In this document: positions 34,849 through 42,053 of the stretch, piece after piece
Position numbering within the stretch: the first letter of the stretch is position 1
Layout of the letters: each line of letters begins with the position of its first letter
Assembly: GCF_018324205.1 (NCBI RefSeq)
Contig: NZ_AP023356.1
Coordinates: forward strand, 4,419,501-4,483,500
Reading direction: 5' to 3'
Length of the DNA stretch: 64,000 bases
Origin: Actinoplanes ianthinogenes
GTDB taxonomy: Bacteria > Actinomycetota > Actinomycetes > Mycobacteriales > Micromonosporaceae
The notes under the pieces: generated by a model
The model's input: the letters and a program-made list of their open reading frames with translations, nothing else
Database searches by the model: none
What the model was told of the DNA's origin: nothing
Program-made: the position numbers and the translations under genes

Positions 34849-35024
34849 GTAGTCCCCTAGGTCTGTGGCCGGTCAGCGTGCACTTTCACGCTACCGAACC
34901 CAGCTCCAACGAACCCGACTGCCCGAGGATCAGCCTGACGTTACCGTAGGTGTCACCCATCGAGCAGCGATGGCCAGCGACCTCTGGATTTTGAGCAGTG
35001 CAGCAGCAAATCGGACGGGAGCGC

Positions 35025-36389
35025 TCATTCAGCGGGCACCTTTGTTGTCGGATATAAACCGCGATGGTACTCCAAGAATTCTGGATTAATCACGTGGCTT
35101 TCAGCCGTCCGAAGTGTCCCGCGATTCGGATATTCCGAAATAATTCTCAAGTCGCTATCGACCAAAATCTCGCCATTGTCAAAGAGCACATGACAGTTCG
35201 GGCAGAGACACAACATGTTGTCCGGAGTGTCAGGGCCACCGTGCGGCTCACCCAGGGGCCTAATATGAGCACCCTGGGCGTATCCACGCCCCTGTATTAC
35301 CATCCTTATTTCACATATCTGGCAGATACAGTCGTGCGCAGCCTTGGTGAATCGGACGACCTCAACGTCACGGACAATTCTTTCTGCCGCTGTCAACTTT
35401 CGGCCCGGCCGAGAATTCCCGCTCGGCACCGGGGGAAGGTGCACGGCGTCCGCGCCAGTCGATATGGTTGCGGCCGTTGGCGCGAGGCGAACAAGGCGAT
35501 AGCGACAAAGAGAAAAGCCATGCTCGCCGGGTTCCTGCCAGAACCTTTCGACCATGAATAGCCCGTCGTAACGGAACCCGGTCGCCGGCGCATGCGGATT
35601 GCCCTCGTGCGCACCACGAATCACTCGCACCGGAGCCTTAGTGAGGCTGCTGGTAATTAGCCCTGCATTACCTGGCGCGGTTGGGCTTTGATCGGCGACC
35701 TGCTTTCCAGTATCGCGATCCCAACCTCCATGGCCCGTATAAATAATCCAGTCATCGTAATCTTTGTCTTCATATCCCCCTGAGACGACGATGGATTCGG
35801 CACCCTTATCGGCGGTGCCGACGATGCCGGCTTGCAATGCACGGTGGACCCGAGCCTCATGCAGCTCGGCACGGCTCGCAAAGGTGTCACCGACCTCAAC
35901 ACCGGGCACTTCACCGATGCCGCGAAACAACGGCCGCTGGACACCGAAGTAATCCAGCACAGCCCGCGCTGTGGGTTCATCAAACTTTTCGACAACCGTA
36001 TGCGCAAAGTCCTCGAAGATCTCCACCTCGTGCAGCGCCGTGAAGGCGCTCGACGACAGGCCGATATGAGGATCGGTGCTATTAAGCCATCGTGCTGCAT
36101 GCGAGTCGCTATGCGGCGCGGACATGGCCATCTCGATTTCTCCGAGCGGCGACTGCGCCAGCGCAAGCACAGGAACAGCAGCTGGATCTGCCTCGATGCC
36201 GCCACCGAGTTCCGAGATCGCCTCGCTAAGAGTAGACCTGACGTCCGACCACCTAACCTGTCGAGATTCGCCAGCAACCGCTCGCCGAGCAGCCCAAAGG
36301 AGGACGACTGGCTGATTCACCGTCAGGCGACCCCTGCGTCGCCTGGGCCGCAGCTTGCGCGTTTCGGCCATCAGCTCGTCAAGATCCAC
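35025..36389 (-). CDS. SRA-HNH type IV (modification-dependent) restriction endonuclease
   Basis: 454 residues from GTG 36389 (GGGGGT 5 nt upstream; a TTG one codon earlier is possible). Three parts: an N-terminal domain (about 20-140, NQPVVLLWAARRAVAGESRQVRWSDVRSTLSEAISELGG) resembling the sulfur-binding domain of ScoMcrA; an SRA/YDG domain (about 150-300, GIGEVPGVEVGDTFASRAELHEARVHRALQAGIVG) that flips and reads modified cytosine; and an HNH nuclease (about 360-430, CQICEIRMVIQGRGYAQGAHIRPLG, CLCPNCHVLFDNGE). It should cut phosphorothioated or methylated foreign DNA. Base composition is visibly more A/T-rich than its neighbours, suggesting recent transfer. Confidence 0.88.
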   Translation of the reverse strand: MDLDELMAETRKLRPRRRRGRLTVNQPVVLLWAARRAVAGESRQVRWSDVRSTLSEAISELGGGIEADPAAVPVLALAQSPLGEIEMAMSAPHSDSHAARWLNSTDPHIGLSSSAFTALHEVEIFEDFAHTVVEKFDEPTARAVLDYFGVQRPLFRGIGEVPGVEVGDTFASRAELHEARVHRALQAGIVGTADKGAESIVVSGGYEDKDYDDWIIYTGHGGWDRDTGKQVADQSPTAPGNAGLITSSLTKAPVRVIRGAHEGNPHAPATGFRYDGLFMVERFWQEPGEHGFSLCRYRLVRLAPTAATISTGADAVHLPPVPSGNSRPGRKLTAAERIVRDVEVVRFTKAAHDCICQICEIRMVIQGRGYAQGAHIRPLGEPHGGPDTPDNMLCLCPNCHVLFDNGEILVDSDLRIISEYPNRGTLRTAESHVINPEFLEYHRGLYPTTKVPAE

Positions 36390-36420
36390 CAAAGACCCCC
36401 GGGATTAGGTCCAGACTCGG

Positions 36421-36436
36421 CTAGGCAAGTGCCTAG
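36421..36436. promoter_or_regulatory. Perfect inverted repeat before the restriction gene
   Basis: CTAGGCA-AG-TGCCTAG, 32 bp upstream of the SRA-HNH start. Likely an operator or control element for that gene; no regulator is adjacent. The remaining gap to 36560 holds no gene. Confidence 0.45.
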
Positions 36437-36560
36437 TTGATCCGCACCATAGTGCCGGCGAGCGATGCTCGGAACCCATAAATGACACCGGGGCTATGCG
36501 ATCGGTCGTTCTGGTTTCAAGAGCCGGTCGAGTACGTCTTCGCGGCGGCGATCGCCTGGG

Positions 36561-37658
36561 TCAGGGGGCGTAGGCGGTCAGTTTGGGGCCGTTGACCTGG
36601 TAGAGGTGGGTGCCGGCCGGGACCACGTAGCCCGGGAGCGTGCTGCCGGCCGGGACTCCGGTGAGGGCGTTCAACACGAGGCCGCCGGTGTAGAGCAGCC
36701 CAGCGGCCAAAACCGGCTGCTGCACCGCGCCGGGAAGTTTGCGTGACCACAGGAGGCGGCCGGTCGCCGCGTCCCGGCTGGAGACGGTCGAGCCGGAGGA
36801 CAGATAGACGCGGGCGCCGTCGGTGGCCACCAGTGAGGTTGCCTGCTTGAGGACCGACCAGCCCGCGACACCGGTCGCCGCGTTCAAGGCGGCGAAAGTG
36901 CCGGATCTGTCGGTGGCGAAGAAGCGGCCGAAGGTCGGGCTGGCCGCCTCGACATGCCAGGATGCCCGGTTGGTCCAGCGCGGCCTGCCGGTCGCGATGT
37001 CGACGGCGACGGTTTCGCCGGACGGGACGCCGAAGCCGTCCGTCTTCTGGAGCGGGACCAGGCCGTCCGCCGAGACGCCGCTGGAGGCGTACGGCGACTT
37101 GGTCCAGAGCAGGTGCCCGTCGCGTACCCGGTACGCCGCGACCTGGTCGACATCGGACGGTGAGGTGCCGGAGACCAGGACCACCCCCTTGTCCACCACG
37201 ACGGCGTCGATCGGGGTGTCCATGGCGGCCTTCCAGCGCGTCTTGCCGTAGAAGTCCAGGGCGGTGAGCCGGCCGTCCGGGTCGCTCTGGGAGTTGCAGC
37301 CGCCGTTGGCGAGGATCAGCAGGTCGCCGGCGACGGCCATCCGCGGGGTGCTGTTGTCCATGGCGTTGTCCCAGGTGAAGCGCAGCCGCAGGTCACCCGA
37401 GTCGATGCCGTAGCTGGAGACGCCCTCGGTGTCGGTGACGAAGACCTGGTCGGCGCCGACCAGCGGGGCGGAGAAACCGGAGCAGCTCTCGTCGACCTGG
37501 CGCAACCTGGCCGACCAGGCTGTCGTGAAGGTGGTGATCGTCGCGTTCGGGTTGAAGTGGCTGTCCTCGGCGTCGTAGCCGGGGTGGTCCCACAGCGGGA
37601 CCGGCAAGCCCAGGAGCAGCGACGACAGCATGACGGAGACACGACGGCGTGTGGTCAT
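36561..37658 (-). CDS. PQQ-binding-like beta-propeller protein
   Basis: 365 residues. A short hydrophobic N-terminus (RRRVSVMLSSLLLGLPVPLW) acts as a signal or anchor. The rest is a WD/PQQ-like propeller with repeated blades: TALDFYGKTRWKAAMDTPIDAVVVDKGVVLVSG, AAYRVRDGHLLWTKSPYASSGVSADGLVPL, VAVDIATGRPRWTN, AALNAATGVAGWSVLKQATSLVATDGARVYLSSG, SSRDAATGRLLWSRKLPG. No dehydrogenase active site is visible, so this is a binding or scaffold protein outside the membrane. It stands alone on the minus strand. Confidence 0.82.
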   Translation of the reverse strand: MTTRRRVSVMLSSLLLGLPVPLWDHPGYDAEDSHFNPNATITTFTTAWSARLRQVDESCSGFSAPLVGADQVFVTDTEGVSSYGIDSGDLRLRFTWDNAMDNSTPRMAVAGDLLILANGGCNSQSDPDGRLTALDFYGKTRWKAAMDTPIDAVVVDKGVVLVSGTSPSDVDQVAAYRVRDGHLLWTKSPYASSGVSADGLVPLQKTDGFGVPSGETVAVDIATGRPRWTNRASWHVEAASPTFGRFFATDRSGTFAALNAATGVAGWSVLKQATSLVATDGARVYLSSGSTVSSRDAATGRLLWSRKLPGAVQQPVLAAGLLYTGGLVLNALTGVPAGSTLPGYVVPAGTHLYQVNGPKLTAYAP

Positions 37659-37732
37659 ATCTGCAGATTACGGAAAAAGCGGATGGCCCGCCCGCCAGGC
37701 CGGGCCATCCGCAGCGTAGGGAAAGAGAAAGC

Positions 37733-38332
37733 TCAGCCGTTCAGCAGGCGGAGCATCTGCTGCACCTGATCGGCGCGGGATTGCTTGACCCGCTCCGCGA
37801 ACTGCTTGGTCTGCTCGTTCGCGCCCTTGTCCAGTTCGAGCTGGGCCATCTCCACGGCGTTGTGCTGGTGCGCCAGGAAGAGGTTGAGGAAGGCCGTCTC
37901 GAAGTCCTTCTTCTTCACCGTCTTCAACGAGGTGATCTCGGTGTCGGTGGTGCTCGGCAGGCCACCGTGATCGGCGTGAACGCTGACCCGCTTGTCGACC
38001 GTGGTGGGCTTGCCCCACTCGGTCAGCCAGTTCTTCATCATGGTCAGCTCGTCGGTCTCGGTCAGCGACACCGCCTTGGCCAGGTCGGCCACGTCGGCCC
38101 GGGTGGCCCGCTGCGCGCCGATCGCGGCCATCTCCAGGCCCTGCTGCTGGTGGTCGACCAGCATCTGGAGGAACATCACGTCCCGCTCGTTGAAGGTCGA
38201 GCCAGCGGTGATCTCCGCGACGTTCTTGACCGCCGGGGCCGCGGGGGCCGAGGGGGCAGGCGCCGGAGACGCGGCCGTGCCGCATCCGCCCACCGCGAGA
38301 AGGAGCGCAACCGCTACCAGGCCGCGCTTCAC
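37733..38332 (-). CDS. DUF305 lipoprotein (ferritin-like, possibly copper-related)
   Basis: 199 residues from GTG 38332. Lipoprotein signal KRGLVAVALLLAVGGCG with lipobox Cys near residue 17, then DUF305: NERDVMFLQMLVDHQQQGLEMAAIGAQRATRADVADLAKAV and ETAFLNLFLAHQHNAVEMAQLELDKGANEQTKQFAERV. The HxxQ/HQHN His-rich helices are typical; some DUF305 proteins are linked to copper handling. The GTG overlaps the stop of the LPMO gene (GTGA), so the two are translationally coupled. As LPMOs need copper, a copper-delivery role is attractive but unproven. Confidence 0.85.
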   Translation of the reverse strand: MKRGLVAVALLLAVGGCGTAASPAPAPSAPAAPAVKNVAEITAGSTFNERDVMFLQMLVDHQQQGLEMAAIGAQRATRADVADLAKAVSLTETDELTMMKNWLTEWGKPTTVDKRVSVHADHGGLPSTTDTEITSLKTVKKKDFETAFLNLFLAHQHNAVEMAQLELDKGANEQTKQFAERVKQSRADQVQQMLRLLNG

Positions 38333-39135
38333 AGCGGCAGCCAGAGCGCGAGGGTGAACACGGACGGCTCCCAGCTGTGGATCGAGGTGTGCGGCTGCCG
38401 GCACGTGTAGGAGACGCCGTTGTAGGTCACCACGTCACCGGTCTTGTAGCTGACGCCCGGCGCCCACTCGCTGCCGCTCGTCGAGGAGCCGCCGGAGCTG
38501 GTTGCGGTCGCGGTCGGCGCCGCGGTGGTAGCGGTCGCGGTCGGCGCGGCCGTTGTGGGCGCGGTGGTCGGGGCGGTCGTCGGGGCCGCGGTGGTCGGCG
38601 CCGTGGTGGGCGTCGAGGAGCCGCTGCCACCAACGTTCAAGTCGACGCAGTTGTAGAAGGCGTTCGCCGTGTCCCCGATGTTCCAGACCGCCAGGACCGT
38701 GTGGTTGCCCTTGAATTTGCTGAGGTCCACCTTGTGGCTGACGGTCGCCTCGGGGATCGCGTTGCCGTCGTTGAACGTGGCGACCTCGGTACCGTCGACG
38801 TAGTAGACCCAGGTCGCGGTCCGGTGCCGGGCGGTCAGCACCCAGTTGAACGTGACCGAGGTACCGACGGTAGTGCGCTTCCAGCTCTTGGAGTCGTCGT
38901 TCAAGACCGGGTAGTTGGCGTTTCCACCGTTGCATTGCTTGGAGCCCTTCGGTGCCTCGACGCTCTGCGGCTCGAACTGGATCGCGCCACAGTCCGAGAC
39001 GGTGCCGGCGGCGCACTGCGCCTGCCGGCTCGGCGGCGATGAGACGTAGCCGTGTGCCAGGGCCGGTGAGGCGATCACCAAGGTGGACCCGACCATCCCG
39101 AGGGTGGCCAGCGGGTAGGCGATCTTCCTGCGCAT
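38329..39135 (-). CDS. AA10 lytic polysaccharide monooxygenase with CBM5/12
   Basis: 268 residues. The Sec signal ends at SPALA, leaving His28 as the mature N-terminus (HGYVSSPPSRQAQC), the first ligand of the copper histidine brace; His104 (LTARHRTATWVYY) is the second. The AA10 domain spans about 28-170, a Thr-Pro-Ala linker 172-220, and a CBM5/12 chitin-binding module 222-268 (WAPGVSYKTGDVVTYNGVSYTCRQPHTSIHSWEPS). It oxidatively cleaves crystalline chitin outside the cell, helping the GH18 chitinase encoded at 19192. Coupled to the downstream DUF305 gene. Confidence 0.94.
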   Translation of the reverse strand: MRRKIAYPLATLGMVGSTLVIASPALAHGYVSSPPSRQAQCAAGTVSDCGAIQFEPQSVEAPKGSKQCNGGNANYPVLNDDSKSWKRTTVGTSVTFNWVLTARHRTATWVYYVDGTEVATFNDGNAIPEATVSHKVDLSKFKGNHTVLAVWNIGDTANAFYNCVDLNVGGSGSSTPTTAPTTAAPTTAPTTAPTTAAPTATATTAAPTATATSSGGSSTSGSEWAPGVSYKTGDVVTYNGVSYTCRQPHTSIHSWEPSVFTLALWLPL

Positions 39136-39204
39136 GTCAGTTCTCCAGACATCTCGTCCTGGCTTACTTACGGGCCGGAACGTTAGGGAGAGCTGCCATA
39201 ACGG

Positions 39205-39216
39205 AGCCTTAAGGCG
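39205..39216 (-). promoter_or_regulatory. TTAAGGCT element upstream of the LPMO gene
   Basis: On the minus strand GCCTTAAGGCTC lies about 72-80 bp before the LPMO ATG; CCTTAAGG is itself a palindrome. The same TTAAGGCT occurs about 78 bp before the chitinase ATG. Confidence 0.4.
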
Positions 39217-39240
39217 ACCGAAAACCCGCCTGAAACCCGA

Positions 39241-40560
39241 TCATGGGACCGCCCGGCGCCGCCGGCGCGGTTGCGGCTCCTCAGGAAGGTCGCCGGCCGA
39301 GGTGAGCAGGAAACCCACGCGAGCCCCACCCAACGGGCTTCGCCCGACAACCAACTGCCCGCGTACGGTATCCGCCGCCCGCCGCACGATGTCCAGCCCG
39401 AGCCCGGTCGACCCGGCCCCGCTGAACCCGCGCTGCACGGCGGCCGCCGGGTCGGCGATCCCCGGTCCCGCGTCGTCCACCAGCAGCCCGGTCGACGAGA
39501 CGCTGACCCGGAACGCCACCCCCTCGTCGGTGTGCGAGAAGACGTTGCCCAGCATCGCGTCAACGACCAGGATCACCTCGCTCTGCGGCATCGGCACGAT
39601 CACCGGCTCGTGCCCGCCGACCACCTCCCACGGGCGCTCCTGGTCCTCGGCCAGCACCGACCAGAAGGCCAGCCGGTCGGCCAGCACCTCGACCAGGTCG
39701 CACTGCTCGGTGCCGCGCACCTCGACGCCCAGCCGGGCGCCGTTGATGATCGCGTCGAGCTCCTCGTCGAGCAGGTCGCAGGCGTCCCGCATCCGGTCGG
39801 CGATCGGGCCGGGCGGGATGGTCTCGGCGTCCAGGCGGAGCGCGGTCAACGGCGTACGCAAACGGTGTGAGAGGTCAGCGGCCAGTTCGCGCTCGCGGTC
39901 CAGCAGCCGGCGCAGGTCCCCGGCCATGGTGTTGAACGCCTGGGCCGCGTCGCGCAGTTCGCGCGGCCCGGTCGGCTCGATCCGCTCGCTGAGCTCGCCG
40001 CCGCCGAGTTTGCGGGCGGAAACCGCGAGCTGGCGGGTGGCCCGGACCAGCTGCGCCCCCAGCCGGTCGGCGAGCAGGGTCGAGCCGCCGACCAGCACGA
40101 CGGCCAGCCCACCGAGCGCCAGCCAGGCCGGCCAGACGCCGCGGCGCATCTCCTCGTCGGTCACGAAGACCTCGACCACCACGGTCCGGCCGTCGGTGAG
40201 CACGGTCGGCTGGAGGTAGGCGAGGCCACCGTCGGCGGCCGCGGTCGCCGACCGGCGCTGCTTCGCCGCGCGGTCGACCGTCTCCGGGGGCAGGTGCGAG
40301 GTCCCGATCGGGTCCAGCTCCGGCAGGTGTACGGCGAGCAGCCCCGCGCTACCGGCCGAGGTGCTGGCCACCGCGTTGGTGAGCGCGGTCGGATCCGCGT
40401 TCACCCCGAGCACCGTGACCAACGAGGTGGCCTGCTGGCGCGCCTCGGAGATGGCCTTGTCGTGGGCGATCTGCCAGATCGCGACGGCGAGCGGGACCAG
40501 GAAGGCCAGCGCCACCATCGAGGTGATCGCCAGGGCCAGCCGGTTCAGCGCCCACCTCAC
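39241..40560 (-). CDS. Sensor histidine kinase
   Basis: 439 residues. Membrane segments at about 8-32 and 145-167 enclose an extracytoplasmic domain, followed by HAMP, a HisKA domain with the phosphorylated His in DLSHRLRTPLTALRL, and a HATPase with MLGNVFSHTDEGVAF (N-box), DDAGPGI (G1) and GSTGLGLDIVRRAA (G2). The GTG start overlaps the response-regulator stop (GTGA), so the pair is coupled. The input signal is unknown. The next gene downstream on the same strand is the LPMO gene, 105 bp away with its own promoter-like motif. Confidence 0.93.
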   Translation of the reverse strand: MRWALNRLALAITSMVALAFLVPLAVAIWQIAHDKAISEARQQATSLVTVLGVNADPTALTNAVASTSAGSAGLLAVHLPELDPIGTSHLPPETVDRAAKQRRSATAAADGGLAYLQPTVLTDGRTVVVEVFVTDEEMRRGVWPAWLALGGLAVVLVGGSTLLADRLGAQLVRATRQLAVSARKLGGGELSERIEPTGPRELRDAAQAFNTMAGDLRRLLDRERELAADLSHRLRTPLTALRLDAETIPPGPIADRMRDACDLLDEELDAIINGARLGVEVRGTEQCDLVEVLADRLAFWSVLAEDQERPWEVVGGHEPVIVPMPQSEVILVVDAMLGNVFSHTDEGVAFRVSVSSTGLLVDDAGPGIADPAAAVQRGFSGAGSTGLGLDIVRRAADTVRGQLVVGRSPLGGARVGFLLTSAGDLPEEPQPRRRRRAVP

Positions 40561-41243
40561 TGCGGATCGACCATCATGACGCCGACACCGCGGACGGTGT
40601 GCAGGAAGCGCGGCTTCGCGGCGGTCTCCCCGAGCTTGCGACGCAGCCAGGAGATGTGTACGTCGATGGTCTGCTCCTCACCGATCCGCGCCTGGTTCCA
40701 CACCTGGTTCATCAGCTCCCGCCGGCTGATCACCTGACCCACCCGCTCCGCCAGGTACGCCAGCACGTCGAACTCGCGCCGGGTCAGTTGCAGCGGCTCC
40801 CCGCGCAGCTCCGCCCGGCGCTGCCGCGGCTTGATCACCAGCTCGCCCACCGTGATCGCGTTCGGCGCCTGCTCGGTGGTGGTCCGCGCCCGGCGCAGCA
40901 CCGCCGAGATCCGGGCCAGGATGTGCCCGCCGGAGAACGGCTTGGTCACGTAGTCGTCGGCGCCGGCGCTCAGCAGTGCGATGATGTCCGCCTCCGAGCG
41001 CCGGGCGGTCGCCACGATGACCGGCACGTCGGAGACGGTACGCATCATCCGCAGCGCGTCGGTGCCGTCGATGTCGGGCAGCCCGAGGTCGAGGATGACC
41101 AGGTCGGGCCGTTCCTGGGTGACGATCTTCAGCGCCTGGGCAGCCTGGCCGACCGGGCGCACCACGTGCCCGGCGTCGGTCAACGCACGGGTCAGTGCCG
41201 CCGCGATGTTGCGGTCGTCCTCGACCAACAGGATCAACGCCAT
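40557..41243 (-). CDS. OmpR-family response regulator
   Basis: 228 residues. Receiver domain LILLVEDDRNIAAALTRALTDAGH with phospho-Asp in LVILDLGLPDIDG and the conserved VTKPF Lys; C-terminal winged helix LQLTRREFDVLAYLAERVGQVISRRELMNQVW...TIDVHISWLRRKLGE. Cognate to the coupled sensor kinase. The ATG at 41243 is 7 nt after TATGGT on the minus strand, suggesting a leaderless transcript. It is divergent from the secreted-protein gene at 41280. Confidence 0.95.
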   Translation of the reverse strand: MALILLVEDDRNIAAALTRALTDAGHVVRPVGQAAQALKIVTQERPDLVILDLGLPDIDGTDALRMMRTVSDVPVIVATARRSEADIIALLSAGADDYVTKPFSGGHILARISAVLRRARTTTEQAPNAITVGELVIKPRQRRAELRGEPLQLTRREFDVLAYLAERVGQVISRRELMNQVWNQARIGEEQTIDVHISWLRRKLGETAAKPRFLHTVRGVGVMMVDPQ

Positions 41244-41279
41244 GGCGTACACCATAGGACCAGGTGAGAGGATGGCCTC

Positions 41280-41879
41280 GTGCGATCTTCCAGGTGGGTG
41301 CCGATAGCCGGGTGGTTCGTGGCGACCGCGACCAGCATCGTGCTCTCCTGGGTGGCCCTGCTTCCGGTGCTCAACGCGGCCCGGGCGGACGTGGGAGCGC
41401 TGCCGGACATCGATCAGGTGCCGGCCGCCAAGATCGACGTGCAGCAGCCACCGATCTCCACCACCGCACCGGCCCGTCCCGCTCCGCCGTCCACCTCCCC
41501 CACCCCGGACCGGACGCCGAAGGTCACGCGGAAGCCGAGCAAGAAGCCCACGACCGAGCCGGCCACCACGGCACCGGCCGCGACCACGCCGGCCCCCACG
41601 GTCGAGAACGGCTGGACGGTCACCACGGGCAGCGACGGCGTGAAGACGTACGTCCGCTCCTACACCTGCGCCGGCGGCCAAGCGGTGATCAAAATGACCA
41701 GCCGGGGCGTGGTCTCCCTGGTCACCGCGACACCCGCGGACGGCTACGCGGTGGAGAAGACGCAGAGCGAGCCGGACGACATGGCGGTCTACTTCAACGA
41801 GACCGGGCACAGCTTCATCATCCGCGCGATCTGGTGGAACGACGCGCCGTTCGTCGAGGTCAACGAGATCGGATCATAG
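41280..41879 (+). CDS. Secreted or membrane-anchored hypothetical protein
   Basis: 199 residues. N-terminal hydrophobic segment (WVPIAGWFVATATSIVLSWVALLPVL) serves as an anchor or signal. A Thr/Pro/Lys-rich spacer (about 60-105) follows, then a small C-terminal domain (ENGWTVTTGSDGVKTYVRSYTCAGGQAVIKMTSRGVVSLVTATPADGYAVEKTQSEPDDMAVYFNETGHSFIIRAIWWND). GTG start with GAGAGGA upstream. Divergent from the two-component genes by 36 bp, so it may be a target of that system. Family not recognised. Confidence 0.72.
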   Translation: MRSSRWVPIAGWFVATATSIVLSWVALLPVLNAARADVGALPDIDQVPAAKIDVQQPPISTTAPARPAPPSTSPTPDRTPKVTRKPSKKPTTEPATTAPAATTPAPTVENGWTVTTGSDGVKTYVRSYTCAGGQAVIKMTSRGVVSLVTATPADGYAVEKTQSEPDDMAVYFNETGHSFIIRAIWWNDAPFVEVNEIGS

Positions 41880-41966
41880 AAGTTTCCTAATTGAGCACGC
41901 TCTCAGGCGCCATTCAGGAACCGCAAGGGTTTTCCCTGATTCGGTGACGTCCGTCGATGCCTAACG

Positions 41967-41992
41967 TCACACCACAAGTCATCCAGGTGTGA
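41967..41992. promoter_or_regulatory. Inverted repeat upstream of the M4 protease gene
   Basis: Perfect 7-bp arms TCACACC (41967-41973) and GGTGTGA (41986-41992), 12 bp apart, about 62-87 bp before the start. Possible operator. Confidence 0.4.
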
Positions 41993-42053
41993 CCCATCGT
42001 CTACGGACGGTTGAGCCCGCCCGCCAACCCCCCGGGCGGGAAAGGAGCAGTGC

